Assembly (NCBI GenBank): GCA_010645155.1
Contig: JAAGOF010000104.1
Location: 62,001 to 126,000, forward strand
Length of the DNA stretch: 64,000 bases
Direction: 5' to 3'
Origin: Tigriopus japonicus
Taxonomy: Eukaryota > Arthropoda > Copepoda > Harpacticoida > Harpacticidae
Shown: positions 11,858 through 26,800 of the stretch, piece by piece
Layout: each line of letters starts with the position of its first letter
Numbering within the stretch: the stretch's first letter is position 1
Translations under genes and position numbers: made by a program
The notes under the pieces: model-generated
Told to the model about the DNA's origin: nothing
What the model saw: the letters and a program-made list of their open reading frames with translations, nothing else
Databases searched by the model: none

Positions 11858-14800
11858 CTGAAAGAACAAGAAGAACACGGTCGGACCTTACATGCCTAAA
11901 TGAGAATGGGGCAAATTTCTTCTTTACGTCTTTTGGGCGAAATTCTTGCTTTAAGTCCGAATATGTTGAACGAATGGAAAAAAACTGCGAGAAAAAAGAG
12001 AAAAGACCCCGGGAATTGGACAAGTAAACCACTTCAAATGGAGATGGATGTTCGGGGCTTTGAACTCTTTTAGAGAGAAAGAAATAGAGGGGAGGGGGGA
12101 AAGGCTTCTCTTTCTCTCTCTCTCGCCACACTTGTCACTTTGAGTTGGACCAAGGTCAAACCGCTCAAGGATATCGCTAATCAATTTACAAGGGTAACAT
12201 GGCCTTGAACTCTTCTTCGACCTCGAGACGTCTCAACCACGTCTCTAAGTTTTTGAACGCTCGAATTACTCTGACTTAGTAATCAAGCCCATCAAAGTGT
12301 ATGTGTATAGAGACAGGCAATCTCCGACAAATCTCTTTTATGGAATTCCAATTTCCAAGCAGGGAGGTCTCGATGACAGCTGAAGAGGGACCATCCATCT
12401 CCTTTTCCCATTTTGGGCCACAACGAAACCCAAAGTGCATTCAATGGAAACCAAGACAGAAGGGAAAACGTCGTAACGACTTGGTATCACACATAAAGAA
12501 ATATCCCATTGTGATTGTGGCGTATTGCTCCAGAAAGGATTCGGCGATAACCGCCATGTTTCAACACAATCACATTGAGCTCTTGAGGTACTTTATTAGG
12601 TTGATATCGAGACGATTGAACCGAATATTGAGAGTTGACGATGCATGATTGAACAATGAAACGGCACTTGCAGTCATTTTGAAACCCTCCCACGCCTCAA
12701 TTGAGACTTGAAGAGCTTCTTCAGTCTCTAAACAACAAGACCACGAGCTCCTCTACAAAATACATTTTTCAATTCAACTTATTCAAAATAAATCTTTTGA
12801 CGTATTCAAAAGAACTGTAGACATCTATTTCATAAAAACGCATTAGCTTCTTTGTACTTAGATTTCCAAGGAAAGTTATGATCGTCACAAAATTAAAGGT
12901 TTGAGTGTGCTAAATAATGCAAGCGTAACGCCAAATCAAAACCATCGACCAACATGAGAGAAAAAACAAGTTAGTCAGGTAAGAGGAAGGCTAAAAGAAT
13001 CCTCTGTACTGCAAAGGGTTTCCTTTAGAGGAAAATATTTCATAGAGGTGTCGATTAAAAAATCAATGGTTCTAATTTGGCAAAAGCATCAATCACCATG
13101 AAGATTATAATCAAATAAATATTAAGCTTGGCTTAAAATGTTCTCTCGAGCATTTTATATCCGTTAAAAAAGCCTTACTTTTTCTTGCTACTGAAGTAAA
13201 TCAAGTCTCAAGATTTGTCGAGATTAAAAGTCAAGCAACTTTGGCGAAGATGACAGCATCGTTTAACAAGCCAAAATCTTAAAATTACGATATCATGGTG
13301 CGCTTTTCAATCACCTCCAAAATTTACCAAAAAGTGTGAAACAATGTTGCGTCCTCAGAAAACTTTGGTAAGCGGGGTTTTAAGCTTTTCTGTGGTCAAC
13401 CAGTTCCACTTTATCCCCGAAAACTAGGTGGTTAAAGCCAAGCTTTGCGAAAAACCATCCTCCACAAGACTCGATTCTCCACTCTAACAATAGCTTTACA
13501 TCAACATTTATAAATGAAGACAGGTGGACCCGATTCTAGAAGAAGTGGTTGCCAAATAATGGAAGGCTCAAAATAATATCGGAATGTATGATACTTCGGC
13601 TTTTAGTTAACAAAAATCTAGCTCTGTGAACTCGTTCATCAGACAAGACCACATTGATATGTCCTTCGAAAAAATGGTCCTTCGAAAAACTTAGTACATT
13701 CAAACAAACCACCAAAAACGCCCGTTTTTTGCAACAAATTCTTGTTCCCACCTTTTTGTTATCATTTTGTGACAAGATCTATCATCCAATATGTACTCGT
13801 ACCAAAAGAAGTGCGCTCACAGAGTTCGGTAGTCTTCAATATTAGACGTTCTTTGGAACGTTCCCTTTCTTGTTCCCTCCATCTCAAAAAATACAGTTTA
13901 TCCCTGTGCCAAATTTGAACTCTCCTCTTAAAACATAATGAGTGAGGACATTGAGGGGCCCATCTTCGAAGGCAGTCAAAAAACGGATGATTTCAGGCCA
14001 ATTGAAAGCGAATGGAACTGACGTTTGCTTGAGAGAAGAAGAGGAGGAGAGAAACTTTCCATTCCGTTCTCTAACTTCTTTGTCATCATTTCATCTCCGC
14101 AAATAATCCGATTAGAAGGGTCCAGATTTCAAAGAGGACCCACCTCAGTCCCCACCAAAAGGGATACCTCACGCTCATATCGAAGATTTCACGTCATTTT
14201 GCGACATATTTGGTTTCTCAAGACGCTCCATTGAGATCTGTCTCATAAAAGCATTGAGTTTGTACATTTTCTAGCTCTCAAAAATGAACTCAAACAGGAA
14301 TTTTAAATTCAACGAGATGTGAAGGATCCATGTTCAAGGCAAATTCACTCTTAGACAAACTTTTCTCTTCTTAAAATTGACTTTTGGTATCTTGGCCAAC
14401 AAGAGCTTTGATGAAGTTGGTTAAAAAAGTTGCCCCCAAAAATATCAAACTACCCCTATCCTTGTCCACTCATCTTGTTAGACATCTCCTTGGGCTCGTT
14501 CCAATCCCAAAAGAGGCTGCCAAGTTCAAGTTTCTCTCTCTCTTTCTCTCTCAAAATATTGGACCCCACCTCCTTCGTTCGTGGAAATGAAATTGGATGG
14601 AGCTAGCATTTCTCCAATTGAAACCTCGATATTCTCGCCGTCCCACAAAGTGCTCCCTTGAGACTGGAACTCACCTGAATGTAAGTAAACATAAATAGGC
14701 CAAGACGAACACAATTCCAGCACCCCAACCATTGAAGCGAATCGAGGTCCAAATCACACGGATCATGACCACACCCAATGGAAGAGGCATGAAGCCCATT

Positions 14801-17800
14801 CTCCTGGACACCAGATCCGAATGATCCGACAGAGCCTGAAAGCAAACGGAGAAGATCATTGACTGGTCAACCTGGAACAAGGAGGACATTTGATCTTTCC
14901 CCGATGTTCAATTTGCACATTACATAAACAAGATTCCCGGGGTTTTCCAACAAATTGGTGCATATGATCATATGACACACACTCGAGTTGGAACATCTAT
15001 TCCTGACCCAATATTTTCTCGTACGTTTTTTCTCCATTTCTGGCTGAACTAAAGCTATTGGTGGTGGTACTCCTTAAACACCAGCCCCTTTTCCGTCTTT
15101 CTACATGGCCGATAAGCTCTGGAATGTGATATCTATTGGTTTATTGGTTCGGGATTATGTTTTTCAGGCATCTTATGAGAGCCTGGGATGCTTTGGATTA
15201 TGTTGGTGAATATGAAACGTTGTTTTTCAAGGCCTCTCTCTCGCTGCCCCAAGGCATCCAATTTACCCTTAGTACTAAAAGGCCTTTAAAACACCGCACG
15301 TTTTATGCGCACATCAAAGGCAAATAAAAACAGGATCGATTTTCTTGTTAGTCATTTCTAGAATCTAGAGGCATCCATTTCAAATGGAAAGACAAAGCGT
15401 CTCATCAACAAAGAGGGTTTGCAGTCATAAAAAATGCCTCAGGTAAGAGGAACGAGTATTTCATTTGAATTCTATTGAGTCTCAAAAAGAGCTTGAAGGC
15501 GTAAAAAATTGGAATAAAGTCTACCCATCAGGAAAAACGAAGATCCTTGTCTCTATTCATACAAGTGCAACAGCCGCAGCTTTTTCATTGTCTTTGAGTG
15601 AATAGGAAAAAAAATCGCCGGAATGCATAAACATTCTGGCTAGAAACCCTCTGCAAATCTTGGAAGCTTGGGCGGATTCGCGCCAATTGTTCGTGGTAAT
15701 TGGGCAACAAGCGAGATTTTGTGGGGATGATCGCAGTCTTCTTGGCAAGACTTTGTCGAGTTCATCGGGTTTAAAAATGCATTTTTCTGAACCAGAGCCA
15801 CATCAACATTGTCGATAAGAAAAAAAGGGGGAAATGCGTTCTTGTCGGCACCGACAAACAATCCCAGAGTTTGGTCTCTCACATTGCACGGCCACCCTTG
15901 AGAAAACTTGGGTCATAAATATCTCCCTCCTGCCCAAGGCTATTTGGGGAATCAGGATCCTTTCTCAGCCCCACACACACCAGAAATGAGCCCCGTTTTT
16001 TGCCAACAAAATACCCCTGCCCCAAGATTAATTCGTCGTCATCAAAATAAGAATGGCATTTCATAAATATCATAATATCAAGGCGAAAGTACAACAACCC
16101 ATTTCGTGGCCAAGGCACAAAAACCACGTCTTAAGAGCCCTTGGGCAAACTGTTTTCAGGATCGGAGAGAGAACAAGAAAAAAGGAAGCGTTTCACTCTT
16201 GCTTACATCAGTCCAATGAGGACTCTGTCGTTGCAAATTGTATTATCGAGAGGAACGTAATGTGGCTCTCCATGTTCACTCGTCATTCTCGGCGCCTGTG
16301 ATGAAATGGACAAAAACTGAGACACTTCTACGTACATCTTTTCTTGCTGAGTTCGCTATGGAGTTTCCGGGAATCTGGGCGAATTTCATTTTATCCCAGA
16401 TCAAAAAAAAGAACGGCTCAGATAGTTTCCTTTCGCCTTTCGCAATCGAAAACAGGAAGAAAACAAAGTTGATGTTGAAAGAATGCTGTGAATAACACAT
16501 TGGGTTTTGAAAGGGCGTATTACATATCAGACATTCTTTTGATTCCAAATTGAATAAGAAAGGATAAACATGCGCATTTCTCTTCAACGAACCTCGAGAA
16601 TAGACAATAATTCCAAAAATGATTACTGGTGTCGCTCCTTTAAGAAGGCAAAGCTAAAGAAGCTCATAGGAAAGAAGCGTCAACTCCGTCAACGTGGTTG
16701 GCTTTTTTGAAGCCTCAATTTTTTTTGTAATTAATTTATGTAGATCATTCAGAATTGATCCAGTCATGGTATCGCAAAATAAGATGTGTTCAAGCTCTTG
16801 CATGGATATTTTATCGGTTAAAAGCAACATTTTTTCTCTGCATTTCTTGGTTTGTTTGGCTTTTTTTAAAGCAAATGTCGCTAATGTTCTGATGACGCTT
16901 CTTTCCTTAAGAGCTTCTGTGGGCTAAGCTGGTCAAAGCTCGTAGAAAGTAGCAGGCAATCGTTAATCTTCACGTCTCTAAATTTAGCTTCAAATCAACA
17001 GAGCCAAAACATGCGGTAAAAATGACACAAACTCTATTTTGGGATGTGTGTCTTAGTGTTTAAATGTTAGTACCTCCAAAAGTTGATGCAACGCTTTCCT
17101 TCAAACGTAAACCTTTTTAGTAATGTCATCCATACTCATTTTGTCGTCTGTGGACTAGTATTTCTCGGGGTTGATTCATGAGTTTTTGGGTGCACAAACT
17201 AAGAAAATTCAAGCAAAAATGTGAACGAACAACTGGTTACAATTCTTTATTTTATTCAAATAGTACCAAGAAAGCTTAAATTGATTTTCGTACAACAAGA
17301 GCACTCGGGACATTTACAAATAGGAGTAAACCGGCGTTACAACCAAGATTCTTCTATGGATGCGATAAATCATCATGCATTACCGTCACTTTTTCCAAGG
17401 CTTTTTATTTTCATCCGTCGTTCGAGACATTGTAGAAGTGCACATTAGTTAAGTAAGGGTGTCTTACGGTAAAAGATTGAGCCTCAGGTATGTTATCGGA
17501 CACAGAAGGAATGAAAAATAAAGCTTTAGACAATTTTCAAAGTTTTGGTGTGTTCCAAAATCAGTTCAGATTAACGGTTATCAAGCAAACGTTCAGACAC
17601 AACTGATGACCTATGAAAAGGATGGCTCAGGGTCACTTTCAAATTACTGTTTAGGTCCATTCCGTATAATGATGTGTTTTTTTGAAATACGTCGTGAATC
17701 CAGTGGTTCAGGCAGGGGTATGTTTGAAGATCTATTTAATTTATTTCAATACGTTGACATGTGACCCATGATAAAAGTACTACGCATATTTTCCAACATG

Positions 17801-20800
17801 GACAAACATATGAATATGTATTCAAAGCCCTATCATTGAACAAAATTTTTTTTGGTATTAACATGACTTCCTTGGACATACCGTAAAAAGGACAAATTAT
17901 TGTCATTTCGAGATCAGTTGTAACGATCGGAGCGGTTTCACACTTAGGTTCTGATGCCACTCCAAATCCCAAGGATTCGAGGCAAATTCAAAAAACAAGG
18001 TGCAACTCTCTCCCTTATTGGAGGATTACACAATCTTTTAAATATTATTCGGGACAATCCGCTAAATAAGGGTTGTCAAGATCTGTCAAAAGTAATCTGT
18101 TGGTAGATAAAATTTCGTATCAATGTTAGCTGTTAAAATAATTTTGATAATCTACTTGTTTACAAGAAATCATATTCCTTTTAACAAAAGTAAAAAATCC
18201 GCAAGCCCCAAAAAATCATCATGTCCATCTCTTAATAAAGTGCTCTTATTCATTGAACTTAAACTTTGGGCTCAAGTCTTCTCGAAATTGTCTGAGCGTC
18301 ATCGTTTCTTTCGTTTACTTAATATCTAGGATAAAATCATCATTTATTTATCTTTGAAAACATAAAAGACCTGTGTGAATATATTTCCACACTTCTCCAT
18401 TCGACATTTGTGCCACGTTATGTCTGCATGGAAGGGAACAAGAAGAGTCTGGTCCAAACGAAACTTTGTTCAGGTAATCTGAAAGCCTTCACATGTTTCA
18501 GTAAGAGCAAGCTCAAGTTACGACGACGATTGTGATGGGCCCGAAAAGCAACTGAGAAAGAGAGAAGGATTTTTCGTCTTGTTCGGCAAAAGAACAAAAA
18601 CACTTTCAGCAACTTGACAGTTTTTCAAGACGACTTGAAGCAAAAACAATCCCCTTCATTTTCGACTGAAACAAAGATCTTTCAACGGCCCAAAGGATGA
18701 TCTTTTCTCACCATGGCATGGCTTCTCAGTTGAGTTTGCGCTTCATTTCTCGCCTTAATTCGTACCGCCAAACCTTGTCTCTTCGGGAAAGCAAGCCAAT
18801 ATTCCAATACGCTTCCAAATAGTGATGGATCGAAAGGGATTTCGGTCGAAACTTCGGTTTCGATTTCGGTTTCGGTTATGCCTAACGAAACAAACAAAGT
18901 ATTGCTTGACGACAAAATCGAACATTTTTTTTGGTTCTGAAACTTGAGTTTTTCGACTCTTCAAATTTGCAATTACCCAAAAGTCAAAACATCAAACACA
19001 TGGGCAATTTGATTTTTTAAGTGAATTTTGTAAGGATAACATTTTGCAGTCAGCTGCTTTCGGTTTCGGTTTCGATTAATCCTTCTTTTGACCGAAATTT
19101 TAGGTTTTGTTTAAGAGTCCTTTCAGTCCATCACTATTTTCAAATATTCGTTCGTGAACCATAATAGGTTTGGGTTTGTTAAAAATACACATTTGAGTAA
19201 CAACAATGCAAAACATGTGATTATTTGTTAACAAGTGTTTGACAGACTATTCGACCTACACAAAACACTTCACTCTTAATTTGTTTCACGGAAGATATAA
19301 AGAACTCCAAATCTAACTCGAGTCATTTCAGTTGTGCGGATTTGGTAACAAAATTGGTTCATTTTTGCAACCAGAAAATCAAGTTATCTAATGCTTTTCC
19401 AACTCGAATTCTATCCATGCTAATGGTAAATGGAAGATCGGCTTGAGGAAAATAACCGAGGTAACAATTAGGGCTGATTCTCGAGAATTCTCGCTCGAGA
19501 ATTCTCGAGAATTTCTCGAAAAAAATCGAGGATCGAAAATTCTTGAGAATTTTTACGAATTCTCGAGAATTTTTGAGAATTTTTTATTAGATTACTCTAG
19601 GTTATATTTTGGAATTGATGGCAAAACTGTTTCATTCAAAACAAAAGTTTCAAGTAAAAGAACAATAGGAGCCATGAGCAATGTTTGAAACTTTATAAAC
19701 ATCTTTATGGTGCATTCGAACAAGAAAATAACTCGTGAACCAGCCCAAACAAAATCTTCTCTGTCCAGATTCGAGGCAAGATTCTGTGTCTGATTTTTTC
19801 GAGATTCTAATGGCTGTGGTGGTGTGTACAAGAAACTCCTGTTTTGAAAATTACAGCTGACCAAAAATGCGAAAATGTCCGAAGTTTTGACAATGTCAGT
19901 AGAACGTTTCAGAAGTGTCAGAAATGAAATTTCAGATATTATTGTCCGTGAGGTCCAATCATTGTTTTTCACACTCATGTTCATATTGATTTTGGTATAA
20001 ACTTAAAAAAAACCAATTTCAAGTGCTTTGGAAGCTTTGAATGTACATTTTTTTCGCTATTTTCACTTTTTCTCAAATTCTCGAGAATTCTCGAGAATTT
20101 TTCTCGAATTCTCGAGAAATTCTCATTCTCGAGAATTGAAATGTTCGAGAAAATCGTCAGCCTTAGTAACAATATGTTTGGTTAAGTGTATTTTTGGAGA
20201 TGTTTAGCAACGTGGACGAACTAACAACGAAAGATCATACACTTTAAAAAACTTAATGTTTAACCTCTGGGATAAGGTCAAACTATCACGGACATAACGG
20301 TCTAAAAACCTGACAGGTAGCGCATTGGTTCAATGCATTACTTGCATTTGTTTACAATAAAAAAGGATGTCACAAATCAGTCGGTATTTTTAGTGAATTA
20401 TTACGACTCCTGAACATTCTATTAAAGACCAAAAGGACATGGACCGTGAGGGGTAGTGATGGACCGAAAGCGCTTTCGGGCGAAATTTCGGTTTCGGCTT
20501 CGGTTATGCCTACCGAAACCGAAAGCAGACATGCACTATAAAGGACGGAGTTTGACAACAAAATCGAAAAAAAATTTCGTCCAAAAATCCCTGAAATTCA
20601 AGTTTCCCGATTTTTCAAAATCTACGCCCTACCAAACATCGAACACATGAGCAATTTAATTTTTAAGGTGGATTTTGCATTTACACATTTTTTTAGTCAG
20701 CTGCTTTCGGTTTCGGTTTCGGTTAAGCCCTCTTTCGGCCGAAACTTTCGGTTTCGGTTATGAGCCCTTTCGGTCCATCACTAGTGAGGGGTAAATACAT

Positions 20801-23800
20801 TAAAGGAACTTGCAGGCCATATAATTCTAACGAAAGGGTAAACATTTTTAGTTTCTTCAGAGCTGATTTGAAAATTGAAATCTACTTTCATTTTTTTCAA
20901 ACCGTTAGTCCTAACTCTTTTATTTCGACAAAAAGAGCCTTCCACTAGTTCAAAAGTTTTACATAGTTTACTCATAAGTTGGCTGCCGTTGAATCATTTT
21001 TTTATTTCATAAGTTGATGACTTTACAGATCACAAACTAAAGTTAAAGCCTTCACCTTAACAATCTTCGGCCTTTTCTTTTGACCATTCAGACTATTACC
21101 TTCTTGTTTCACCCAAACCTTAGCTTTGCCTGATAGGGTAAAGGTTAAAAGAGTGAGCTTGAAAGTAATCGCTTCCACGGACAAGATCTGTGATCGTTTC
21201 CAATCGCATGAGCGAGCATTCAGTACGTTACATCAACACACTGAATTAAGAATGGTCAATATTGGTTTGTACTTCCATGTGCGTACGTATTTCTTGTGGT
21301 AATGTTCCCAGTCTTTTTTTTTATCAGTTGAATTAGCAATCCTCTACTTGGTTGACTTAATTCTTACTTACAGTAAAGAAATGGTAATGGAATTGTAATC
21401 GACTCACAACCGAACTCACCACTTGTTGATAGTAAATACTTTAATGTTACGTTCGAGGACAAAAATCTTCAGGTTCAAAATGCTTTTTTGCAAAATATGC
21501 AATTGTTGTCATTTTCTACAGGCAGGGGCAGAAGTATCCAGACAAAACTTGGATGACGTATATCTCCTGAAGCAAGAGGAACATTTTTATTTCCCGCGTT
21601 TTTCTGGTTTGACCGAAAACCGGTTTTGAATGTTTGTTAATTTTTTTTGGTTTAAATCCGGAAATATGAAGCCCCAGGAACAAAAGGGTAAAGTGATTGC
21701 TGAATTGCTCTCGGCCGGCAACGACGCCAGAGCCATCATCAAGTCAACCAAGTACCCCAGGGCCACCGTCTACGAGGTCGTGAAGAGGCTGCAGTCTGGC
21801 CGGGGGACAGGCCACGCCCCCTGCGGCCCACACAGGGCAAAAAGGCGGACCCCCAGGTTCTTGGCGGGCCTGAGGAGGTCCATCGAGGCCAATCCAGCTG
21901 TGTCCGTATCGGCCCACGCAGTTAGGCGGTCCGTGAGCAAGAGGACTGTGGCCAGGGCCGTCAAGGAAGACTTGAACTTGACCTCCTACGTCAGAGGTAG
22001 ACGCCACCTTCTTACCGAGAAGATGAAGGCCACCAGGCTTGAGTGGGGCAAGAAGTTGGGCAGAATCTGCAAGGTCAATCCGAGGACGGTCAGACTTTTC
22101 TCAGATGAGTCAATCTTCACGGTGGATGGTGCGTACAACCCCCAGAACAACTGATGGCTTGCCGAGAACAGAACCGTTGTGCCTCCCATCATGAAGACAA
22201 AGAATCCTGCCAAGATTATGGTCTTTGGCCTCATCAGCAGCGACGGGAAGGTGATGCCAGCCCATGTCTTCCCTCCCAAATTCAGGCTCAACGCCGCCGG
22301 GTACGTGGAGCTTCTAAGGAAGGTCGTGATGCCCTGGCTGGCAACCTCGTACCCACCAGGAACCAAATTCATGTGGATCCAGCCAGGACTCTGCTCCGTG
22401 TCATGTGTCCAATGTTTCCATGAACTTTTTGAACAACAAATTTGACGTAGTGGTCAAGAAAGACGAGTGGCCTTCAAACAGCCCTGACCTCAACCCATGC
22501 GACTTCTAGTTGTGGTCCGAGCTGAGGAGGAAGGTCAACAAGATGCCCCACAACAGCCTGGCGTCTCTGAAGTCGTCGGTGAAGCGGAATATGGCCTCCT
22601 TCTCCACGGCCGAGGTCGCCAAAGCCTGCTCGGCCTTTGTCGGCCGCTTGGACACCGTCACTAAGGCCAACGGTGACCATATTGAATAAAAATGTTCTTT
22701 ATTGTAGTCCAAACTTTTTTTGTTAAATACACAATTGGCTAAAAATAGCTCTTGATGCTGTAAATTATGTTCAAAGTTTTGTCCGGATACTTCTGCCCCA
22801 CTCTGTACATTTCAGGGAAAGACGCAAGCAATTTTAAACAACTAAAATGTTGGGGGGTATATTTCTGGCAAAGGAACTGAGCGCTTTAGGTTCAAAACAT
22901 GGCAATAAAAAGCAGCTGAAATAGCAAGTGAAATTGCAAATAAACGGAAATTTGAACTTGAGAGCATTCCCCTTCAATTTTTGAGTTTTTGAGTACGTGA
23001 ATCCAAGATTTCGTTTTTGAGCTCACTTATAGTCTGGCCTACTTTCTTCGTCATACGACAATGAACGCTCTTTGGACCTTGGTTCGAGGATAAATTAAAG
23101 TGCCTTCATCCTGAACTAATCTCAGGTCCATCCAAGACTCTGGACCCAACTAACCAACTTCAGGAGCTTGTGTCGGTGTTTGTGTGTGTGTGTGAATCTT
23201 GGCTTACTTATGAATGGGCTAGGGAACTGCCCCTCTGGACTAACCAATATATTGTACGGCTTTTATCACCGTATACAGATTGTGACTCCCTTGGGAAATG
23301 AGCCGAAAATTCCCAACCAAAAGGAAAATGCACCGGGGTCTGATTGCCGTCTTAAGCTCCATTCTCTGGTTCATTTAAGATATAGTAACACTTGTACTAT
23401 TCATCAGTTAGTTCTTGCAATTCTCAGAAAGAGGAACTGCTTTATCTTTGGGTCACTCACTCGAGGGATTTCAGATAGGCCACATCTGACGATGGCATAC
23501 ATTACCGAAGGTCGAGATATGAGACCCCAGAGTCACATCAACGATTATCAGGGTGTGATATGACCTCTACAATCATGGTTCCATTAGATTGAAATGCTCA
23601 TCAGCCGACCATAAATCACATCCGAACCGGATATACAGGGAGGCCGATAAAAATGTACGAATATAAGTTGACTTCATATTTAGTAAGTTTTCCGTGTCAA
23701 TAGGGTGTTCTCGTCGAAGGCATGTTATCGGGTCAAAAAGATTGTTGTTTCAAGGGGGAAACTATCCACAACACTCTGGGTTTCGTAGGTTTGAATCCCG

Positions 23801-26800
23801 AGCTTGCCAAATCCTAGTGACCCGTGGTATTAATTTACATGCAGGAGTCACGGCCATGACAACTTAAATGGGCGAACCTGGGGTCATTCATTCCTGAGGG
23901 TGAGGTAATAATTAATGCTTGTTGAAGCGATAATATCCCCACAAAGCGGACAGCCTTCATCAGATCACAGCTGCAAAGCTGCGTTCTGACTATAGAACAG
24001 GGGTCGGCAACCGATGGGCCGCGACCCAAATGTGGGCCCAAGGGTGGTCGTTGGTGGGCCCAGGAGCTATGGAGAAAGTCCAAAAAAGTGGGCCCGAGAG
24101 CCATCCATAGTACTGTACTCGTGGGCTCAAAGCTCTTTGATCGCTAATTTGTGGGCCCCTGAATCTACCAATGCCTGGTTGGTGGGCCCCTGACAACAGG
24201 AATCAAATTTCGTGGGCCTTGACCCAAAAGTGGTTGCCGACCCATGCTCTAGAACAAACAAACAAACGCTCGCCCCAGCTGCTGTGTTTGAAACACAGCA
24301 GCTGTCGCGAGTACATATTCAAGGCTGGCTAATCTCTTGATTTGTTTTTTGAATTAGGTGTGTTAACATGCGGCCTTCAATAGCGGTATTAAAAATCTGA
24401 AAAGGATGTAAAAACAACGGGCAAGACGTGCGTAAAGCGTATTTTTATAGGCTTCCCTGCAGATCTGATTCTTGAAGCGCCTTTGATTGATTTTTGAACA
24501 TGGAAAACTGTTGTTTTTGTGTCTATTTTACTTTAATATCCGAAGTTAAGAAGAAAAACTTGGTACTTACGTGCTTTTGCTTGGTTTGAGCGAGATCGTA
24601 GGCCAAGGAAATTGTGTAATCCTTGTAGACCTCGGCAGACACCTCGTTGAAGCGAGTAATGAAGGCATGTTTCAGCCAATCCACAATGAACTCTGCCATA
24701 AGAACTGTCAGACAATCGGGTGCCATTGACCAAAAGCTCTCTGAAAAGGAGATGTCAAATGTAGGAGAGGTTGAAAGGTATTCATGTCACAAGGGAGACT
24801 AAAGTTGACAATAATGAATAAATAATCTCAAGAACTGGCAAAGAGGATAGTTTGTACTTGGTGCGATGCTTGGCTCATATTTGATTTGATTAGCATAAAA
24901 AATATTAAAAGCTTTATCGGAAAACTAGGATCAAAATAACTCTTTAATCTACCTCATTCACTCGTTTTCAATCCTGGTTATTTTTTTTCTTTCAGACTAG
25001 TATTGGTTATTTAGACATTAATTATTGTCAATTGTATAAAATTTCACATTAAATTTGCCTTTAAAAGCGCCACCTTCTAAAATCGTTTGCATGGTTAAGT
25101 GTCCTTAGTCAAGGATGACTCAAGGAAGGATATATTACAGAATACCACTTAAGGCCGAGTTACTACAATGAAAATTCAACGGAACATTTACTACTTTGAA
25201 ATAACCTCTCATTTCAGTAAATGCCAGGCCTTTTAAGCTGTATTTCTGTAATTCGTCCTGAGAAATTAAGATGTCCTTGCCTTAGTTTGAAGGCCGTTTC
25301 AAGCGTTGGCGCGCTTTCTTGACAACGCATATTAGTGTGACCAATTTTTGTAACCCTCCTGCCTTTCTTTCTTTTTTCTTTTCCAAGCCAAAAGTGGCCA
25401 AAGAGAAAAACTTCAAGCAAATATCACAAAAGAGAGGGAAAGATCACCGCAATGGTCAAGCATTCCAACGTTCCATCCGGTTCCATCGTCAAATCAGTGA
25501 AAACTTTCAGATGCTAAAGAAACCGTTCCAGAATGACCATTGACGGACTTGGGGCAACACTGTTAGTCGCAAATTGAAGAAGCCACAACATCCTTTCGTT
25601 TGATTTCAATTCATCGCTGTCACAATCAGACAATTGTTGTCAGTCCCTAAGTTTAAAACCTTCTCTTTGGTCAAAGAAAATGTAAACGAAACTCGTGGTA
25701 AAAACTTGCTTGAACCTCCAAAGCACATTGATTTGAACATTCCGATAAGTTATCGAACAATGGGCCGTCGGCTCATTCAACCAAGTGAGAGGCACTTCAA
25801 AACTTCATGAAGGAACCCAATTAAGTGGGCCCTCCCAGAACTTTTTCAATTTATCCCGGGTGTCAGACTCACACTTGGACCAGTTCTGAACCAACCAACG
25901 AACTGGTAGCAGCATGTCGAGGGCTGAAAATGTGTTTTGTGGCCACTTCATGGTCAAATATAATCCTATAATTGCAGGCTTGACCCATCAACACTCGATG
26001 GCTTCATTTCGAGATAATTATATCGACCTTGGTTCTAGGGAACAACAGCTATGTCGATGGTCAAATGAAATTCCATTTATTGGGGATCCAATGGGTTGGG
26101 TTCTTTTCAAAAAAAAGAACCAGTCGACTTTTTATCAAAGCCTACCAAGACCTTGTTGAAAAAGCTTGTTTGGCGAAATTACTGTTGGCAAGGAATTTCA
26201 GAATTTGTTGGCTTTACCATTTTCAAGTCGATCAACAAAATAAAAAAACGGGACTCTTCCTGTTTTATCTGTTGTAAACTGACTTTTATCAGTCCATAAA
26301 ATTCTAGAAGTCCATGTTAAAAGATAGGTCGGAATGTTTAAGATGGCTACCTTAAAGTACGTTGGTTTGATATTGGACTTTTTTGGAACTCAAGGAAGTT
26401 TGGAGGCTTGGTGGAGTATAATGATTAGGGTCCCAGGTTCAGTTCCTCTTTCCAACATTTCATGGACCTAGGACCCATTTATTCTGAGACAAAATGAAGG
26501 CAAACTTCTTTTCAAATCTTCCATCAAAAATCCAAACTTTCACCAATGCAAAATTTAAACTGAATTTCATAAAAGGGTTCATCAAAAGTGCTATCTATAC
26601 TCTAATCATATTAAAAAGCCCAACCTGATACAATCAATCACCTTGAGCGTCTGCCTCTAAAATTTACATGACGGAATTTAAGGAGCAAAAAGATTTTTCC
26701 GCACAGAAATGTGCTTTGATTCCTACACAATGATCGATTAGTTTTGCCAACTCTCAAATTGCGATTGTTTATCCTTCTGCGTTAACAATGATCAAACAAA

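Larger units (their letters stand above)
14836..24570. other. TAPT1 intron 6, 9.7 kb, transposon-rich
   Basis: Holds the elements annotated separately at 16655, 17810, 18820, 19469, 20454, 21519 and 23998, plus a SINE-like fragment near 23730. No host exon is seen between them. Confidence 0.7.

Noticed and set aside
19443..19688. Open frame rich in SRE/FSRIFEN repeats on +
   Set aside because: Translation of the CTCGAGAAT arrays of a transposon, not a gene.
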